Notes under the pieces: generated by a model
The model's input: only the letters and a program-made list of their open reading frames with translations
What the model was told of the DNA's origin: nothing
Databases searched by the model: none
Assembly: GCF_900182955.1 (NCBI RefSeq)
Contig: NZ_FXUL01000009.1
Span: 62,001-126,000 of the forward strand
Source: Noviherbaspirillum suwonense
GTDB taxonomy: Bacteria; Pseudomonadota; Gammaproteobacteria; Burkholderiales; Burkholderiaceae_D
Reading direction: 5' to 3'
Length of the DNA stretch: 64,000 nucleotides
Shown here: positions 1 through 8,792 of the stretch, one piece after another
How positions within the stretch are numbered: position 1 is the stretch's first letter
Layout of the letters: each line of letters opens with the position of its first letter
Made by a program: the position numbers and the translations under genes

Positions 1-1
1 G

Positions 2-592
2 CTGGGCGTGCCGGTGCAGCTGGTGACATACGGCGCAGCCGGCAAGGTCGTCGAAGGCGCGAAGTCGAATGAATGGGATGTCGCCTTCGTGGCGATCGAT
101 CCCAAGCGCGGCGCGGACATGGCCCAAACCACGCCCTACGTCGTCATCGAGGGCGCTTACCTGGTGCCGCAGGCATCGCCGATCAGGACCAATGCCGATG
201 TCGATCGCCAGGGCACGCGCATCGTGGTCGGCGCCGGAAGCGCCTACGACCTTTACCTGACGCGTGAAATCAGGAATGCGCAGCTGGTGCGCGCGCCGAC
301 CTCGCCGCGCGTGGTCGACACGCTGCTGGAGCAGCGCATGGAGGTGGCGGCCGGCGTCCGGCAGCAGCTGGAGGCCGATGCCCGGCGCCTGCCCGGACTG
401 CGCATGCTCGACGGCCGGTTCATGGTGATCAACCAGGCGATGGCGATGCCGCTCGGGCGACCGGCGGGCGAGCGCTACCTGAATGCGTTCGTCGAGGAAA
501 TGAAGGCATCGGGCTTCGTTGCGCAGGCGCTGGCCCGGCACCGCATCGAAGGCGCGGCGGTGGCGCCGGCCGACACGGCCGCGCTGCGCTGA
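2..592 (+). CDS. Substrate-binding protein of an ABC transporter, family 3 (5' end missing)
   Basis: The reading frame is open from the left edge of the window, so the N-terminus with its signal peptide lies outside; about 196 residues are visible. The visible part has the look of lobe II of a family 3 (polar amino acid type) periplasmic binding protein: a stretch reading NEWDVAFVAIDPKRG, then a VVIEGAYLVP strand, and later a region listing what the ligand cannot do (MEVAAGVRQQLE). Such proteins capture a small polar solute in the periplasm and deliver it to an inner-membrane permease. No permease gene follows on this strand, so any partner is upstream. Ligand unknown. Family call is fairly secure, specificity is not. 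Confidence 0.75.
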   Translation: MGVPVQLVTYGAAGKVVEGAKSNEWDVAFVAIDPKRGADMAQTTPYVVIEGAYLVPQASPIRTNADVDRQGTRIVVGAGSAYDLYLTREIRNAQLVRAPTSPRVVDTLLEQRMEVAAGVRQQLEADARRLPGLRMLDGRFMVINQAMAMPLGRPAGERYLNAFVEEMKASGFVAQALARHRIEGAAVAPADTAALR

Positions 593-638
593 TCCGAGGG
601 CGGGGGGCGCCGGGCGGCGCGGCCAGTCCCCCGGCTGC

Positions 639-1316
639 TCAACCCTTGTAGTCCGACGCCAGCCAGAGCTCGTACTGCCGCGGAACCGCGCTGGTCTCGA
701 AACCGCCGATGCTCTTCAGGCGCTGCGCGGGCAGCCCCAGCGCCAGCAGCGTCGCCTGCACCTTCATCGCTTCTTCCTTCTCGGACGGCCGGAAATATCG
801 CAGGTCGGAAGAACGCGGGCCGGCGCTGACCACCTTGATGCCGGCCAGCGCGATGCCCTGCTTCTCCAGCTCCGGCGCGAGCCGCCGCGCCTGTTCGCGG
901 GCGTTTTCGTCGAGCACATGGATGTAGACGGAAGGCATGCCCATGATCTGGGCCGCCATGGACGGGTCCGGCGTCGCAGCCGCGGGCGTCGCGGGAGCGG
1001 CGGCCGCGACTTGGGCGGGCGCCGGCGCCGGACCGGGTTCGTCTTCCTCGCCGCCGCCCGCCGTGGCGCCGGTGCCGGAGCCGCCGCTGGCTGCGGCCGC
1101 GCGTGGGCCGTCGGCCGGGCGTTGCGACGCTGATATCGTTACGACCGGTGCGCCGACAGGCGCCGGCCGGAGCGATTGCATCAGTCCGATCGACACGGCG
1201 AACACTGCCACGCCCGTCGCCAGGCTCCATGCATGCTGGCGCAGCTTGCGCCTGCGGCCGGCGTCAGGGCCGACCGGTGCGGCCTGTCCAGGCTCCAACG
1301 GTGCTTGCTTGTCCAT
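639..1316 (-). CDS. Single-pass membrane protein with a SPOR/LytR_C-like C-terminal domain
   Basis: 225 residues. A basic N-terminus (RRRKLRQHAW) precedes one hydrophobic segment at about residues 31-47, followed by a Pro/Ala/Gly-rich linker of about 75 residues and a compact C-terminal domain from about residue 130. That domain (VYIHVLDENAREQARRLAPE, then LRYFRPSE) resembles the small alpha/beta domains that follow a membrane anchor in many proteobacterial envelope proteins. The topology predicts a cytoplasmic N-terminus and a periplasmic C-terminal domain. It is convergent with the truncated binding protein and on the same strand as the downstream LIV transporter genes, about 147 bp apart. 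No enzymatic motif is visible, and the function is unknown. Confidence 0.7.
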   Translation of the reverse strand: MDKQAPLEPGQAAPVGPDAGRRRKLRQHAWSLATGVAVFAVSIGLMQSLRPAPVGAPVVTISASQRPADGPRAAAASGGSGTGATAGGGEEDEPGPAPAPAQVAAAAPATPAAATPDPSMAAQIMGMPSVYIHVLDENAREQARRLAPELEKQGIALAGIKVVSAGPRSSDLRYFRPSEKEEAMKVQATLLALGLPAQRLKSIGGFETSAVPRQYELWLASDYKG

Positions 1317-1463
1317 ATCGTCACATCATCCGCCCAGGCGGGATGCCGAGGTTTGCGGTATCGGTTTGGACAGCAGCGACACGCGTAGTTCCTCGCAATG
1401 CGCGCAGGCTTGCGGCAAAACAGCGTACGGCCTTGCGCAGGGTCGCCTTCTAGCGGCCCGGAC

Positions 1464-2174
1464 CTAGACCGCGCAATAGCGCTCCTGTATTTCCTGGTCC
1501 GCAAGCAATTCGGCGGCAGTGCCGGTATGCACGATCTCGCCCTGGTCGAGGATGTAGGCCCGGTCGGAAATCGACAATGCCCGCTCGACATTCTGCTCGA
1601 CCAGCAGGATGGTCGTGCCGCGCTGCTTCAGGCGCAGGAACAGTTCGAACATCTCGTCGACGAGAATCGGCATGATGCCTTCCGACGGCTCGTCGAGCAG
1701 GATCATCTTCGGCCGCGCCATCATGGCCCGCGCGATCGCCAGCATCTGCTGCTCGCCGCCGGACATCGAGGTGCCTTCCTGGTGCAGCCGCTCCTTGAGG
1801 CGCGGAAAGGTCTCCGCGATCTCGTCGACCATCTCGGTCATGCGTCCGCGGTCCTTGCTGGCGATCAGCCCGAGTTCCAGGTTTTCCCTGACGGTCAGGC
1901 CGGGGACGATGCGCCTGTCCTCGGGGACATAGGCCAGGCCCATGTGGAAGCGGGTGTGCGGCGGCTGCATCAGGCATTCGTGGCCGTCGAACACCATGCT
2001 GCCGCTGCGCTTGCCCAGCAGGCCCATCAGCGTGCGCAGCGTGGTCGTCTTGCCCGCGCCGTTGCGGCCCATCAGCGTGACGATCTCGCCTTGCGCGACG
2101 TCGAATGCGATGTCCTGCACCACGTGGCTGCGGTCGTAGTAGGCATTGAGCCCGGTGACTTTCAGCATGCTCAA
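1464..2174 (-). CDS. livF: LIV-type ABC transporter ATP-binding protein LivF
   Basis: 236 residues, the usual LivF length. Walker A reads GRNGAGKTT (about residue 37), the signature MSGGEQQM (about residue 137) and Walker B ILLDEPSEG. The protein is one of two cytoplasmic ATPases powering a hydrophobic amino acid/amide-type (HAAT) importer. The start has a good ribosome site (AAGGA) a few bases upstream and lies 3 bp after the livG stop, so the genes are co-translated. It is the last gene of a five-gene minus-strand run (binding protein, LivH, LivM, LivG, LivF). In Burkholderiales such HAAT systems often carry aromatic acids, ureas or amides rather than leucine. Substrate here is not readable from the sequence. 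Confidence 0.93.
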   Translation of the reverse strand: MSMLKVTGLNAYYDRSHVVQDIAFDVAQGEIVTLMGRNGAGKTTTLRTLMGLLGKRSGSMVFDGHECLMQPPHTRFHMGLAYVPEDRRIVPGLTVRENLELGLIASKDRGRMTEMVDEIAETFPRLKERLHQEGTSMSGGEQQMLAIARAMMARPKMILLDEPSEGIMPILVDEMFELFLRLKQRGTTILLVEQNVERALSISDRAYILDQGEIVHTGTAAELLADQEIQERYCAV

Positions 2175-2177
2175 TCC

Positions 2178-2921
2178 TTAATGTTGGCCGAGATAGACGC
2201 GCTTGACCTCGGCATTGCTGCGGATCTCGTCCGGCGTGCCCTCGGCCAGGAATTCGCCGTGATGCAGGACGATGAGCCGCTCGCACAGGCCCATCACCAG
2301 CTTCATCTTGTGCTCGACCAGGATCACGGTGCGCTCGGTCGCCAGCGACGCGATCAGCTTCATCATCGTCGTGGTTTCCTCCGGCGACATGCCGGCGGTG
2401 GGTTCGTCCATCAGCAGCAGCTTCGGCTCGCAGGCAAGCGCCATCGCGATCTCCAGCGCCCGCTGCTGGCCGTGCGCAAGGTCGGCGGCCGGCTTGTCGC
2501 GCACCGGCTGCAGGCCGACCCGCTCGAGCAAGTGGTCGGCCAGGTCGATCAGCTCGCGCATCGACGCGCGCGGACGCAGCAGCGCGAACCGCGCATGCCG
2601 CATCTGCGCGGCGACCCGCACGTTCTCGTGCGCCGAGAGCTGCTTGAACACGTTGGTGATCTGGAAGCTCTTGGCGATGCCGATGCGCGCGAACTCGTGC
2701 TGCGGCAGGCCGGTGATGTCATTGCCGAGGAAATGGATGCTGCCCTCGGTCGGCGGGAATGCGCCGCTGACGACGTTGAAGAAGGTGCTCTTGCCGGCGC
2801 CGTTGGGGCCGATGATGGCGGTAAGCCGTCCCGGCTGGAAGGCGACGCTGACATTGCTGAGCGCCTGGAATTTGCCGAAGCGTTGCGAGACGCCGCGGAC
2901 TTCGAGTATCGGTGTCGTCAT
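2178..2921 (-). CDS. livG: LIV-type ABC transporter ATP-binding protein LivG
   Basis: 247 residues with Walker A GPNGAGKST, a relaxed signature LAHGQQRALEI and Walker B LLLMDEPTAG. The LAHGQQR form in place of LSGGQQ is typical of LivG/UrtD-type ATPases. The start overlaps the livM stop by an ATGA arrangement, which indicates translational coupling. It pairs with LivF as the ATPase heterodimer under the LivH/LivM membrane core. Assignment is secure; substrate unknown. Confidence 0.93.
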   Translation of the reverse strand: MTTPILEVRGVSQRFGKFQALSNVSVAFQPGRLTAIIGPNGAGKSTFFNVVSGAFPPTEGSIHFLGNDITGLPQHEFARIGIAKSFQITNVFKQLSAHENVRVAAQMRHARFALLRPRASMRELIDLADHLLERVGLQPVRDKPAADLAHGQQRALEIAMALACEPKLLLMDEPTAGMSPEETTTMMKLIASLATERTVILVEHKMKLVMGLCERLIVLHHGEFLAEGTPDEIRSNAEVKRVYLGQH

Positions 2922-3901
2922 TTTGCCGTCGCCTCACGGAACAGGCTGCGCTGCAGCCAGCGCACCAGGGAACCCCATATGCCGCGCGGGAAGAACAGCA
3001 CGAAGATGATGAAGATGACGCCGACCACGGCCATCCAGTGCTTGGTCATCGTGGTGACGATGTCTTCCAGGTAGAGGAAGACCGCGGCGCCGACGAAGGG
3101 GCCGAAGAAGGTGCCCATGCCGCCCAGCAGGCACATCATCACGCCCTGGCCGGACTGCAGGTAATGCAGCGAGTCGATCGGCACGATGGACAGGTGCAGC
3201 GCGCGCAGCGTGCCGGCCAGGCCGCAGAGGGTGGCCGACAGCACGAACACCAGCAGCCGGGTGCGGGCCACGTCGAAGCCGCAGGCCGCGGTGCGCTTCT
3301 CGTTCTCGCGCACGGCCTCGATAACCGCGCCGAACGGGGAGTTCAGCACCCGCGAGACGAACCACAGCGCGGCGGCGACGAACAGGAAGATCAGGTAGTA
3401 CTTGGTCATCGGGTTGAGAAAGTCGACGGTGAAGCCGAACACCTCGAACGGCGCCACGGTGATGCCGCGCAGCCCGTTCTCGCCGCCGGTCCAGCGCTCG
3501 GCCTTGTAGAACAGGTAGTAGACGATCTGCCCGAGCGCGAGCGTCACCATCGCGAAGTAGATGCCGCGGGTGCGTATGGCCAGGTAGCCGATGATGAGCC
3601 CGACGAAGGCGGCCGCGGCAACGCCGGCGACGATGGCGATCAGCCAGTGCAGGCCGAAATGGACAATGGCGATGCCGGTGATATAGCTGCCGACGCCGAA
3701 GAAGGCCGCATGGCCGAAGGACAGCATGCCGGTGTAGCCGAACAGCAGGTTGTAGCCGACCGCATACAGGCCGTAGATCAGGATGTTGACCGCCAATGCC
3801 TCGTAGGGCATCAGCAGCGGGAATACCAGCAGGAACAGCAGCACGGCGGCGACGCGGTGGCGCACCACCATGAAATAGAGTTTTTGTGGAAGCGTCATCA
3901 T
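2918..3901 (-). CDS. livM: LIV-type ABC transporter permease LivM
   Basis: 327 residues from the ATG that overlaps the livH stop; the open frame continues further upstream inside livH but that extension is only livH read in another frame. Several hydrophobic helices are evident, and the central FGYTGMLSFGHAAFFGVGSY stretch is the conserved LivM signature. A second conserved region near residues 260-285 reads LLGGMGTFFGPFVGAA. It forms the inner-membrane channel together with LivH. Two possible adjacent ATG codons (3901 and 3898) exist; the first gives the coupling overlap. Confidence 0.92.
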   Translation of the reverse strand: MMTLPQKLYFMVVRHRVAAVLLFLLVFPLLMPYEALAVNILIYGLYAVGYNLLFGYTGMLSFGHAAFFGVGSYITGIAIVHFGLHWLIAIVAGVAAAAFVGLIIGYLAIRTRGIYFAMVTLALGQIVYYLFYKAERWTGGENGLRGITVAPFEVFGFTVDFLNPMTKYYLIFLFVAAALWFVSRVLNSPFGAVIEAVRENEKRTAACGFDVARTRLLVFVLSATLCGLAGTLRALHLSIVPIDSLHYLQSGQGVMMCLLGGMGTFFGPFVGAAVFLYLEDIVTTMTKHWMAVVGVIFIIFVLFFPRGIWGSLVRWLQRSLFREATAK

Positions 3902-4785
3902 CAGCTCATCAGTCCGGCTTTGCCAAAGAAACCCTGCGGGCGGATCAGCAGCACCACCGCCATCAGCACGAAGATGGAAAGCTCCGCGTAATCGGGCGCG
4001 AGCAGCGCGGTGATGCTGAACACCACGCCGACCAGCAGGCCGGCCACCACCGCGCCGGGTAGCGAGCCCATGCCGCCGACCACGGTGACGACGAAGGACT
4101 CGGCCAGGATCGGTATGCCCATCTCGGGATTCACCGCGCGCGTCGGCGACGCCAGGATGCCGGACAGTCCGGCGATCGCGGTGCCGATGCCGAACACCAT
4201 CAGCCAGATCTTCGACACGTCCACGCCCAGCACGCGGACGATTTCCGGGTCGCGCGAGCCGGCGCGGATGATCAGGCCGTAACGGGTCTTCTCGATGAAC
4301 AGCCACAGCGCGAGCACGATGACCGCGGTGGCCGCGATCAGGAACAGCCGGTACTTCGGGAAATAGCCGATGCCGAGGTTCACCGCGCCGCGCAGCGATT
4401 CCGGCGTGGTGGACGGCAGCCCCTCGATGCCGAATGCGACCCGCATTGCCTCGATCAGCACATAGGACAGGCCGAAGGTCAGCAGCAGCGGATAGTCGAT
4501 GCCGCGGCCGTAGAGCGGGCGCACCAGGAAGCGCTCGGTCAGCAGGCCCAGCGCGCCGACGGCCAGCGGCGTCAGCACCAGGCTGAGCCAGAAATTGCCG
4601 GTCAGGCTCAGGAAATAGACGCCGAGGAAGGCGCCCACCATGTAGAAAGCCCCATGGGCGAAGTTGACCACCGTTAGCATGCCGAAGATCAGCGAAAGGC
4701 CTATGGCAAGCAGCGCATATACCGCGCCGAGCGCGATCCCGGTCACCAGCTGCACGGCAAGCAGCTGGGGTGTTATTTCACCCAT
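3901..4785 (-). CDS. livH: LIV-type ABC transporter permease LivH
   Basis: 294 residues with about eight hydrophobic segments. The motif NFAHGAFYMVGAF near residues 40-52 and VVGGMGSLPGAVVAG near residues 236-250 are the LivH family hallmarks. A GAGG ribosome site precedes the ATG. It is 29 bp downstream of the binding-protein gene and overlaps livM, so it is the second gene of the transport operon. Inner-membrane channel subunit; substrate not deduced. Confidence 0.92.
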   Translation of the reverse strand: MGEITPQLLAVQLVTGIALGAVYALLAIGLSLIFGMLTVVNFAHGAFYMVGAFLGVYFLSLTGNFWLSLVLTPLAVGALGLLTERFLVRPLYGRGIDYPLLLTFGLSYVLIEAMRVAFGIEGLPSTTPESLRGAVNLGIGYFPKYRLFLIAATAVIVLALWLFIEKTRYGLIIRAGSRDPEIVRVLGVDVSKIWLMVFGIGTAIAGLSGILASPTRAVNPEMGIPILAESFVVTVVGGMGSLPGAVVAGLLVGVVFSITALLAPDYAELSIFVLMAVVLLIRPQGFFGKAGLMS

Positions 4786-4814
4786 GAGTCAAGTCCTCGT
4801 ACTTATTATGGTTA

Positions 4815-6059
4815 TCAGGTCGTGACCTTGTGGCCCAACTCGTCGCATGTGCGCAGCAGCTGCTCGTTCGGCTTCTCGATCGCGAGCACGTTGAACACGT
4901 CGTTCTTGTCCTTCATGTTCTTGGACTTCGACTCGACGATGATCACCGACTGCACCGACTGGTGGTCGCACTTGCGATAGAACTGCTCGCCCTTGTACCA
5001 GTCGTATTTCAGCTGGCGCAGCGCGATGCTGACGGCCAGCGACTCGGTCGACTTCGCATTGCGCACCGCCTGCAGCACGCTGCGCACGCCGGCATAGCCG
5101 AGCGCGCCGTAGTCCGACGGCACCGCGCCGCCGAAGGCCTTGCGGAACTTGTCGTTGAACTGCTTCGCCGACGGCACCGTGTCTTCCATGCCCCAGTAAT
5201 AGGACGTCCCGCCGATGATGCCGTCGAACGCGTCGGCGCCGCCGGCCAGCCGCGACGTGTAGAGCAGCACCGGCGTGATGATCTTGGTGCCGGACTTGAG
5301 GCCGAAGTCGGTGGCCTGCTTGGCCGAGTTGACCAGGTCGCGGCCGAAGTTGCACAGCACCAGCACGTCGGGCTTCAGCGCCTGTATGCGCGGCAGGAAG
5401 GCCGAGTAGTCGGACGCGCCGATCGGGTGGCGGATGTCGGCCAGCGTCTGCACGCCCAGCGGCGCGCCGGCGCGCTGGAAGCCGCGCACCATCTCGTGGC
5501 CGTACGCATAGTCGGCGGTCAGGTAGACCACCTTCTTGCCGAATTTCGGAAACGCATAGCGGGCGACGGCGCCGGCGGTGATATGCGGATTGAGCGCCTC
5601 GTGGAAGGTGTAGAGGCTCCAGTCCTTGGCTTCGTTGATCGCGTCCGACTGGCTGATGGAGTTGAACAGGATCTTGCGTTCCTTGCAGACCGCGTTGATC
5701 GACAGCTGCGTGGCGGCCGACAGCGAGCCTACCACGAAGTCGACCTTGTCCTTCTCGATCAGCTCCAGCGTGCGGGTCGCCGCTTCGCCCGGATTGAGCT
5801 TGTCGTCGCGCACCAGCAGTTCGGCCATGCGGCCGTTGAAGCCGCCGCTCTCGTTGAATTCCTTCACCGCCAGTTCGGCGGCGCGCTTCTGGTCCTGGGC
5901 TTCCGCGGAAAACGCGCCGGTGAGCGGCGTCGGGAAACCTATCTTGATCGGCGCGCTGTTCTGCGCCCGGGCGATGTTGAACCACAGCGGCGAGCTGGCG
6001 GCGGCGATGCCGGCGCCGATCAGCTGGCGGCGGCGTTTGTCTGGGGCGGGCTGGGTCAT
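4815..6059 (-). CDS. Tat-exported LIV-type substrate-binding protein
   Basis: 414 residues, the normal size for a HAAT binding protein. The N-terminus KRRRQLIGAGIAAASS followed by a hydrophobic stretch and ARAQ cleavage-like site suggests a twin-arginine signal. The mature part begins with APIKIGFPTPLTGAFSAEAQ, the classic opening of the Peripla_BP_6 fold. A strong AGGAG lies upstream of the ATG. It is the first gene of the five-gene ABC operon. The proximity to an oxidative catabolic cluster (monooxygenase, VOC protein, Mo-hydroxylase) suggests that the ligand could be an aromatic or heteroaromatic compound of that pathway. This is inference from neighbourhood only. Confidence 0.9.
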   Translation of the reverse strand: MTQPAPDKRRRQLIGAGIAAASSPLWFNIARAQNSAPIKIGFPTPLTGAFSAEAQDQKRAAELAVKEFNESGGFNGRMAELLVRDDKLNPGEAATRTLELIEKDKVDFVVGSLSAATQLSINAVCKERKILFNSISQSDAINEAKDWSLYTFHEALNPHITAGAVARYAFPKFGKKVVYLTADYAYGHEMVRGFQRAGAPLGVQTLADIRHPIGASDYSAFLPRIQALKPDVLVLCNFGRDLVNSAKQATDFGLKSGTKIITPVLLYTSRLAGGADAFDGIIGGTSYYWGMEDTVPSAKQFNDKFRKAFGGAVPSDYGALGYAGVRSVLQAVRNAKSTESLAVSIALRQLKYDWYKGEQFYRKCDHQSVQSVIIVESKSKNMKDKNDVFNVLAIEKPNEQLLRTCDELGHKVTT

Positions 6060-6133
6060 GCTTGTCTCCTCATTGCTTGCGATGAACGATGATGGTTGTT
6101 GTCGACTTCTGCCAATTCAGGCGTGCTGGCTTG

Positions 6134-7351
6134 TTATCTGGGCTGGCCCCCTTGGCTTGCGCTCTCCGGGTCCACGGCGGTCAGCCGCAGCACGTTGTCC
6201 GCACTGCGGCTGGCCGACGCCGCTTCCGGGCCGGACTGCGCCTGCATGTAGGCGCCGAGTTCGCGGCTGCGCTGCACCACGGCCTGGCCCGGCTGCAGGC
6301 GCAGCGCCTGGTAGGCCTGCGCCGCGTCCGGGCCGGCGCCGTGGCGTGCGATGCAGTCGGCCAGCGCCATTGCATCCTGCGCCGCCTTGGTTACGCCCAT
6401 GCCCACGTGCGGCCGGGCGACGAAGGACGCATCGCCCATCAGCACGACGCGGTCGAACGCGATCTGCTCCGAGCTGACGTCATAGATGGGCTGCAGGAAA
6501 GGCTGGACCGTCTTCGCGATGATCTCGGCGAACTGGGGCGCGAGCAGGCCTGCCGCCGCGGCCCGCATGTCGGCGATATGCCGGTGCGACACCTTGTTGG
6601 GCGGGATGCCCAGCGGATAGGTCTGGCCCTCGTCGTCCGTCATCAGCGAGGCCAGCGTGCCGTCCTGCGGCGCTGGCCGGTACCAGACGAAGTTGAAGCG
6701 GCGCAAGCCGACTGCGGTGGTGTTGCCCGAGCCGGCCACCGGGTAGCCGAGGAATTGTTCGCCTGCCGGCAGGCCGAACGCAAAGTGCGGGAACACCGTG
6801 TCCAGCGCATGGCGCGACAGCGCGGCCTCGTCGCAGACGCCGCGCCAGGCGACATAGCCGGCATAGAAGGGCTGCGCGTCCGGCGCGAACTGCGCCCGCA
6901 CGGCCGAACGAAGCCCGTCGGACGCAACCAGCATGTCGCCGCTGAACGTGCTGCCGTCGGCGCACTGCACATGGACGCCGCTGCCGTCCTGGGTGACGCT
7001 GCGGGCCGTGACGCCATGAAGATAGCGTTCCGGCGGCATGGCCTGGCGCAGCAGGTGGTAAAGCCGGCCCCATGATGTCAGCAGCTGCGGCAGGGTGTTG
7101 ACCGCGGCCACCGAGCCGTCCGCATTGAGGGCCACGCGCGAGCGCACCTGCACGCCCAGCGTGTCGTCCACCGGAATGCCGGCGCGGCGCAGGCCGTCGA
7201 GCAGCGGCGCATGGGTGACGATGCCGGCGCCGCGGCCGTCCAGCGTGCCCGCGGCCTTTTCCAGCACCGTCACGTCATGGCCTTCCCTGGCGAGGATGTT
7301 GGCGGCGAACAGCCCGCCCAACGACCCTCCTGCCACCAGCACGCGGGCCAT
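6134..7351 (-). CDS. FAD-dependent monooxygenase, 2,6-dihydroxypyridine hydroxylase-like
   Basis: 405 residues, typical of single-component class A flavoprotein hydroxylases. The N-terminus VLVAGGSLGGLFAANILARE is the ADP-binding beta-alpha-beta fold (GxSxxG variant). VLMGDASFVARPHVGMG near residue 305 is the flavin-binding GD/P motif. The segments YAGYVAWRGV and FNFVWYRP are what I recall of 2,6-dihydroxypyridine 3-monooxygenases from nicotine pathways, so the substrate is likely a hydroxylated (hetero)aromatic ring. It would insert one O atom using NAD(P)H and O2. It is the third gene of tetR-VOC-monooxygenase, starting one base after the VOC stop. Exact substrate is uncertain; other ring hydroxylases of this group (salicylate type) remain possible. 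Confidence 0.85.
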   Translation of the reverse strand: MARVLVAGGSLGGLFAANILAREGHDVTVLEKAAGTLDGRGAGIVTHAPLLDGLRRAGIPVDDTLGVQVRSRVALNADGSVAAVNTLPQLLTSWGRLYHLLRQAMPPERYLHGVTARSVTQDGSGVHVQCADGSTFSGDMLVASDGLRSAVRAQFAPDAQPFYAGYVAWRGVCDEAALSRHALDTVFPHFAFGLPAGEQFLGYPVAGSGNTTAVGLRRFNFVWYRPAPQDGTLASLMTDDEGQTYPLGIPPNKVSHRHIADMRAAAAGLLAPQFAEIIAKTVQPFLQPIYDVSSEQIAFDRVVLMGDASFVARPHVGMGVTKAAQDAMALADCIARHGAGPDAAQAYQALRLQPGQAVVQRSRELGAYMQAQSGPEAASASRSADNVLRLTAVDPESASQGGQPR

Positions 7352-7352
7352 C

Positions 7353-7814
7353 TCAGACGCCCTGCGGCGACGCGTCGAGCGCGGCCTTCTCGTGCGCCGG
7401 GTAATTCAGCTCGATGACCACGCCGTCCGGGTCGTCCAGGAACAGCTGGTAGAGGCCGAGGCCGGGCACCAGCCGCTGCCGGCATTCGATGCCCAGCCCG
7501 GCCAGGTGCTGCAGCATGCCGGCCAGCCCGTCGGCGAAGAACGCCACGTGGTCGATGACGCCGGTGCCGGAAAGCGCCTTCTCGTCGCGTCCGCCCAGGT
7601 ACTGGTCCAGGCCGCCCGGCGCCTGGCGGTCGATGCCGATGATGTGGACCACCGCATTCGAATACTGCGCATGGTCGCCGCAGTACATCCAGAGGCCGGG
7701 GAACGGGAACTCGGGACGGGGGCCGACGGTGAGGCCGAGCACCTTCTCGTAGAAATTACGGCAGGCATCGAGGTTGGTGGTGCGGATCGAATAGTGATTC
7801 AACGCGAGCGCCAT
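7353..7814 (-). CDS. VOC-fold (glyoxalase/extradiol dioxygenase-like) protein
   Basis: 153 residues when started at the ATG preceded by AAGGAG at ideal spacing; a longer frame upstream lacks a site and overlaps tetR. Two beta-alpha-beta-beta-beta modules are visible: LNHYSIRTTNLDACRNFYEK at the start and IDHVAFFADG in the middle, closing with DPDGVVIELNYP. The His in the first strand, the His of IDHVAF and the Glu of VIELNY are at the usual metal-ligand positions. Proteins of this size are either type I dioxygenase-like or isomerase enzymes, and in catabolic clusters they often act on the ring product. It sits between tetR and the monooxygenase with single-base spacers, so the three are one unit. 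Reaction not known. Confidence 0.85.
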   Translation of the reverse strand: MALALNHYSIRTTNLDACRNFYEKVLGLTVGPRPEFPFPGLWMYCGDHAQYSNAVVHIIGIDRQAPGGLDQYLGGRDEKALSGTGVIDHVAFFADGLAGMLQHLAGLGIECRQRLVPGLGLYQLFLDDPDGVVIELNYPAHEKAALDASPQGV

Positions 7815-7815
7815 G

Positions 7816-8553
7816 TCAGGTCTCCTTTTGCCGGGATTTGCGGGTTTTGGTGGCCGCGGCCTTGTCGCCGTCAAGGACGGCCGGCGCGGAAAGTAGATAG
7901 GATCGCACGCGATCGGTGATCAGCGCTATGCCGTCCGGGTCCCTGGCGCTCGACGGGATTTCCTGGCCATAAATCCAGCGCCGCACGCCGGTGTAGAAGA
8001 TGCCGCCGTGCAGCCCCATCAGCAATTCAATTTCCCGGACGCTGGGCCTGGCGCGGGACGTGATGCCGCGATACCTGCGGGTCTCGCGCACCAGCCGGGG
8101 GAACAGCTTGGTGCGCAGCAGCGCGAAGAAGCGGTCGGGAATGTAATGGTCGGACAGCCCGGAATAGATGAAGATGCGCACGAAGTCCCGGGTCAGGATG
8201 GTCTGCGCATAGTCGCAATAGAAGCGCACCAGCTTTTCCTCCGGGTCGAGCGCAGAGTCGTCGAGCAGCGTCTGCCATTCGGGTTTCCACCGGCCTTCGA
8301 ACAGCTCGTAATAGACCCGGTCGAGCAGCGCCTGCTTGGTCGGGAAGTAATGGTAGAACAGCGTGTGCGTGATGCCCATCTGCTGCGCCAGCACCCGCAT
8401 CTGGCCGTTCAGGCCGTGTTCCGAAAAAAACTGGATGGCGCTGGCAAGTATCTGTTTCTCGCGTTCCTCGACGGACAGGCGCTTGCGCGAGGGAACGGCT
8501 TGTTCCCCTGCTGCTTCGGTCTCCTGATTCGCGGTTGCGGTTTTTTTTCTCAT
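7816..8553 (-). CDS. TetR-family regulator of the catabolic cluster
   Basis: 245 residues from the ATG; a TTG five codons upstream could also be used. The N-terminal helix-turn-helix is clear (REKQILASAIQFFSEHGLNG, then MGITHTLFYHYFPTKQALLD). The C-terminal ligand domain is not specific. The first 30 residues are polar and Lys/Glu-rich, somewhat longer than usual. The gene heads a tetR-VOC-monooxygenase operon and is divergent from the CoxG/Mo-hydroxylase operon. An inverted repeat in the shared intergenic region is a good candidate for its operator, so it probably represses both directions until a pathway compound binds. Effector unknown. Confidence 0.88.
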   Translation of the reverse strand: MRKKTATANQETEAAGEQAVPSRKRLSVEEREKQILASAIQFFSEHGLNGQMRVLAQQMGITHTLFYHYFPTKQALLDRVYYELFEGRWKPEWQTLLDDSALDPEEKLVRFYCDYAQTILTRDFVRIFIYSGLSDHYIPDRFFALLRTKLFPRLVRETRRYRGITSRARPSVREIELLMGLHGGIFYTGVRRWIYGQEIPSSARDPDGIALITDRVRSYLLSAPAVLDGDKAAATKTRKSRQKET

Positions 8554-8558
8554 GTCGG

Positions 8559-8609
8559 TATTTACCAAGCGTTAAGTATTGTGGCATATAATTCAGCAGC
8601 TGGTAAATA
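8559..8609. promoter_or_regulatory. Long-spaced inverted repeat in the tetR/coxG-like divergent promoter
   Basis: TATTTACCA (8559-8567) is repeated in exact inverted form as TGGTAAATA (8601-8609), with 33 bp between, so centres are 42 bp or about four helical turns apart. The similarity extends to AAGC versus GC inward. A perfect TATAAT lies between the arms (8587-8592), facing the CoxG-like gene. The left arm is 6 bp upstream of the tetR ATG. Two half-sites on one helix face fit a pair of operators bridged by a regulator, most likely the adjacent TetR protein. Binding is inferred. Confidence 0.55.
8587..8592 (+). promoter_or_regulatory. -10 element for the Mo-hydroxylase operon
   Basis: Exact TATAAT on the plus strand, about 200 bp upstream of the CoxG-like start. 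No clear -35 at 17 bp (ACCAAG), which fits a regulated promoter. It is flanked by the two arms of the inverted repeat. Confidence 0.45.
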
Positions 8610-8792
8610 AAAAACGAACCTGGAAAAAGCGGGCGCAGGCTATGGCGGATGGGGGCATGCAACGCGTGTTTCACGACCGTTGTCCATGCCGCGGCCCGCA
8701 GCCAGGTTCGGAGAATGGCGTGACGCGCTGCGGCGCTTGCGCCTTACAAGATCCAAGAATTCGGGATTCCCGATCAATCCGGAGGAGACAAG

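Noticed and set aside
1398-3074. 558-codon open frame antisense to livF/livG
   Set aside because: No domain, biased composition; both true genes have intact ABC motifs on the minus strand.
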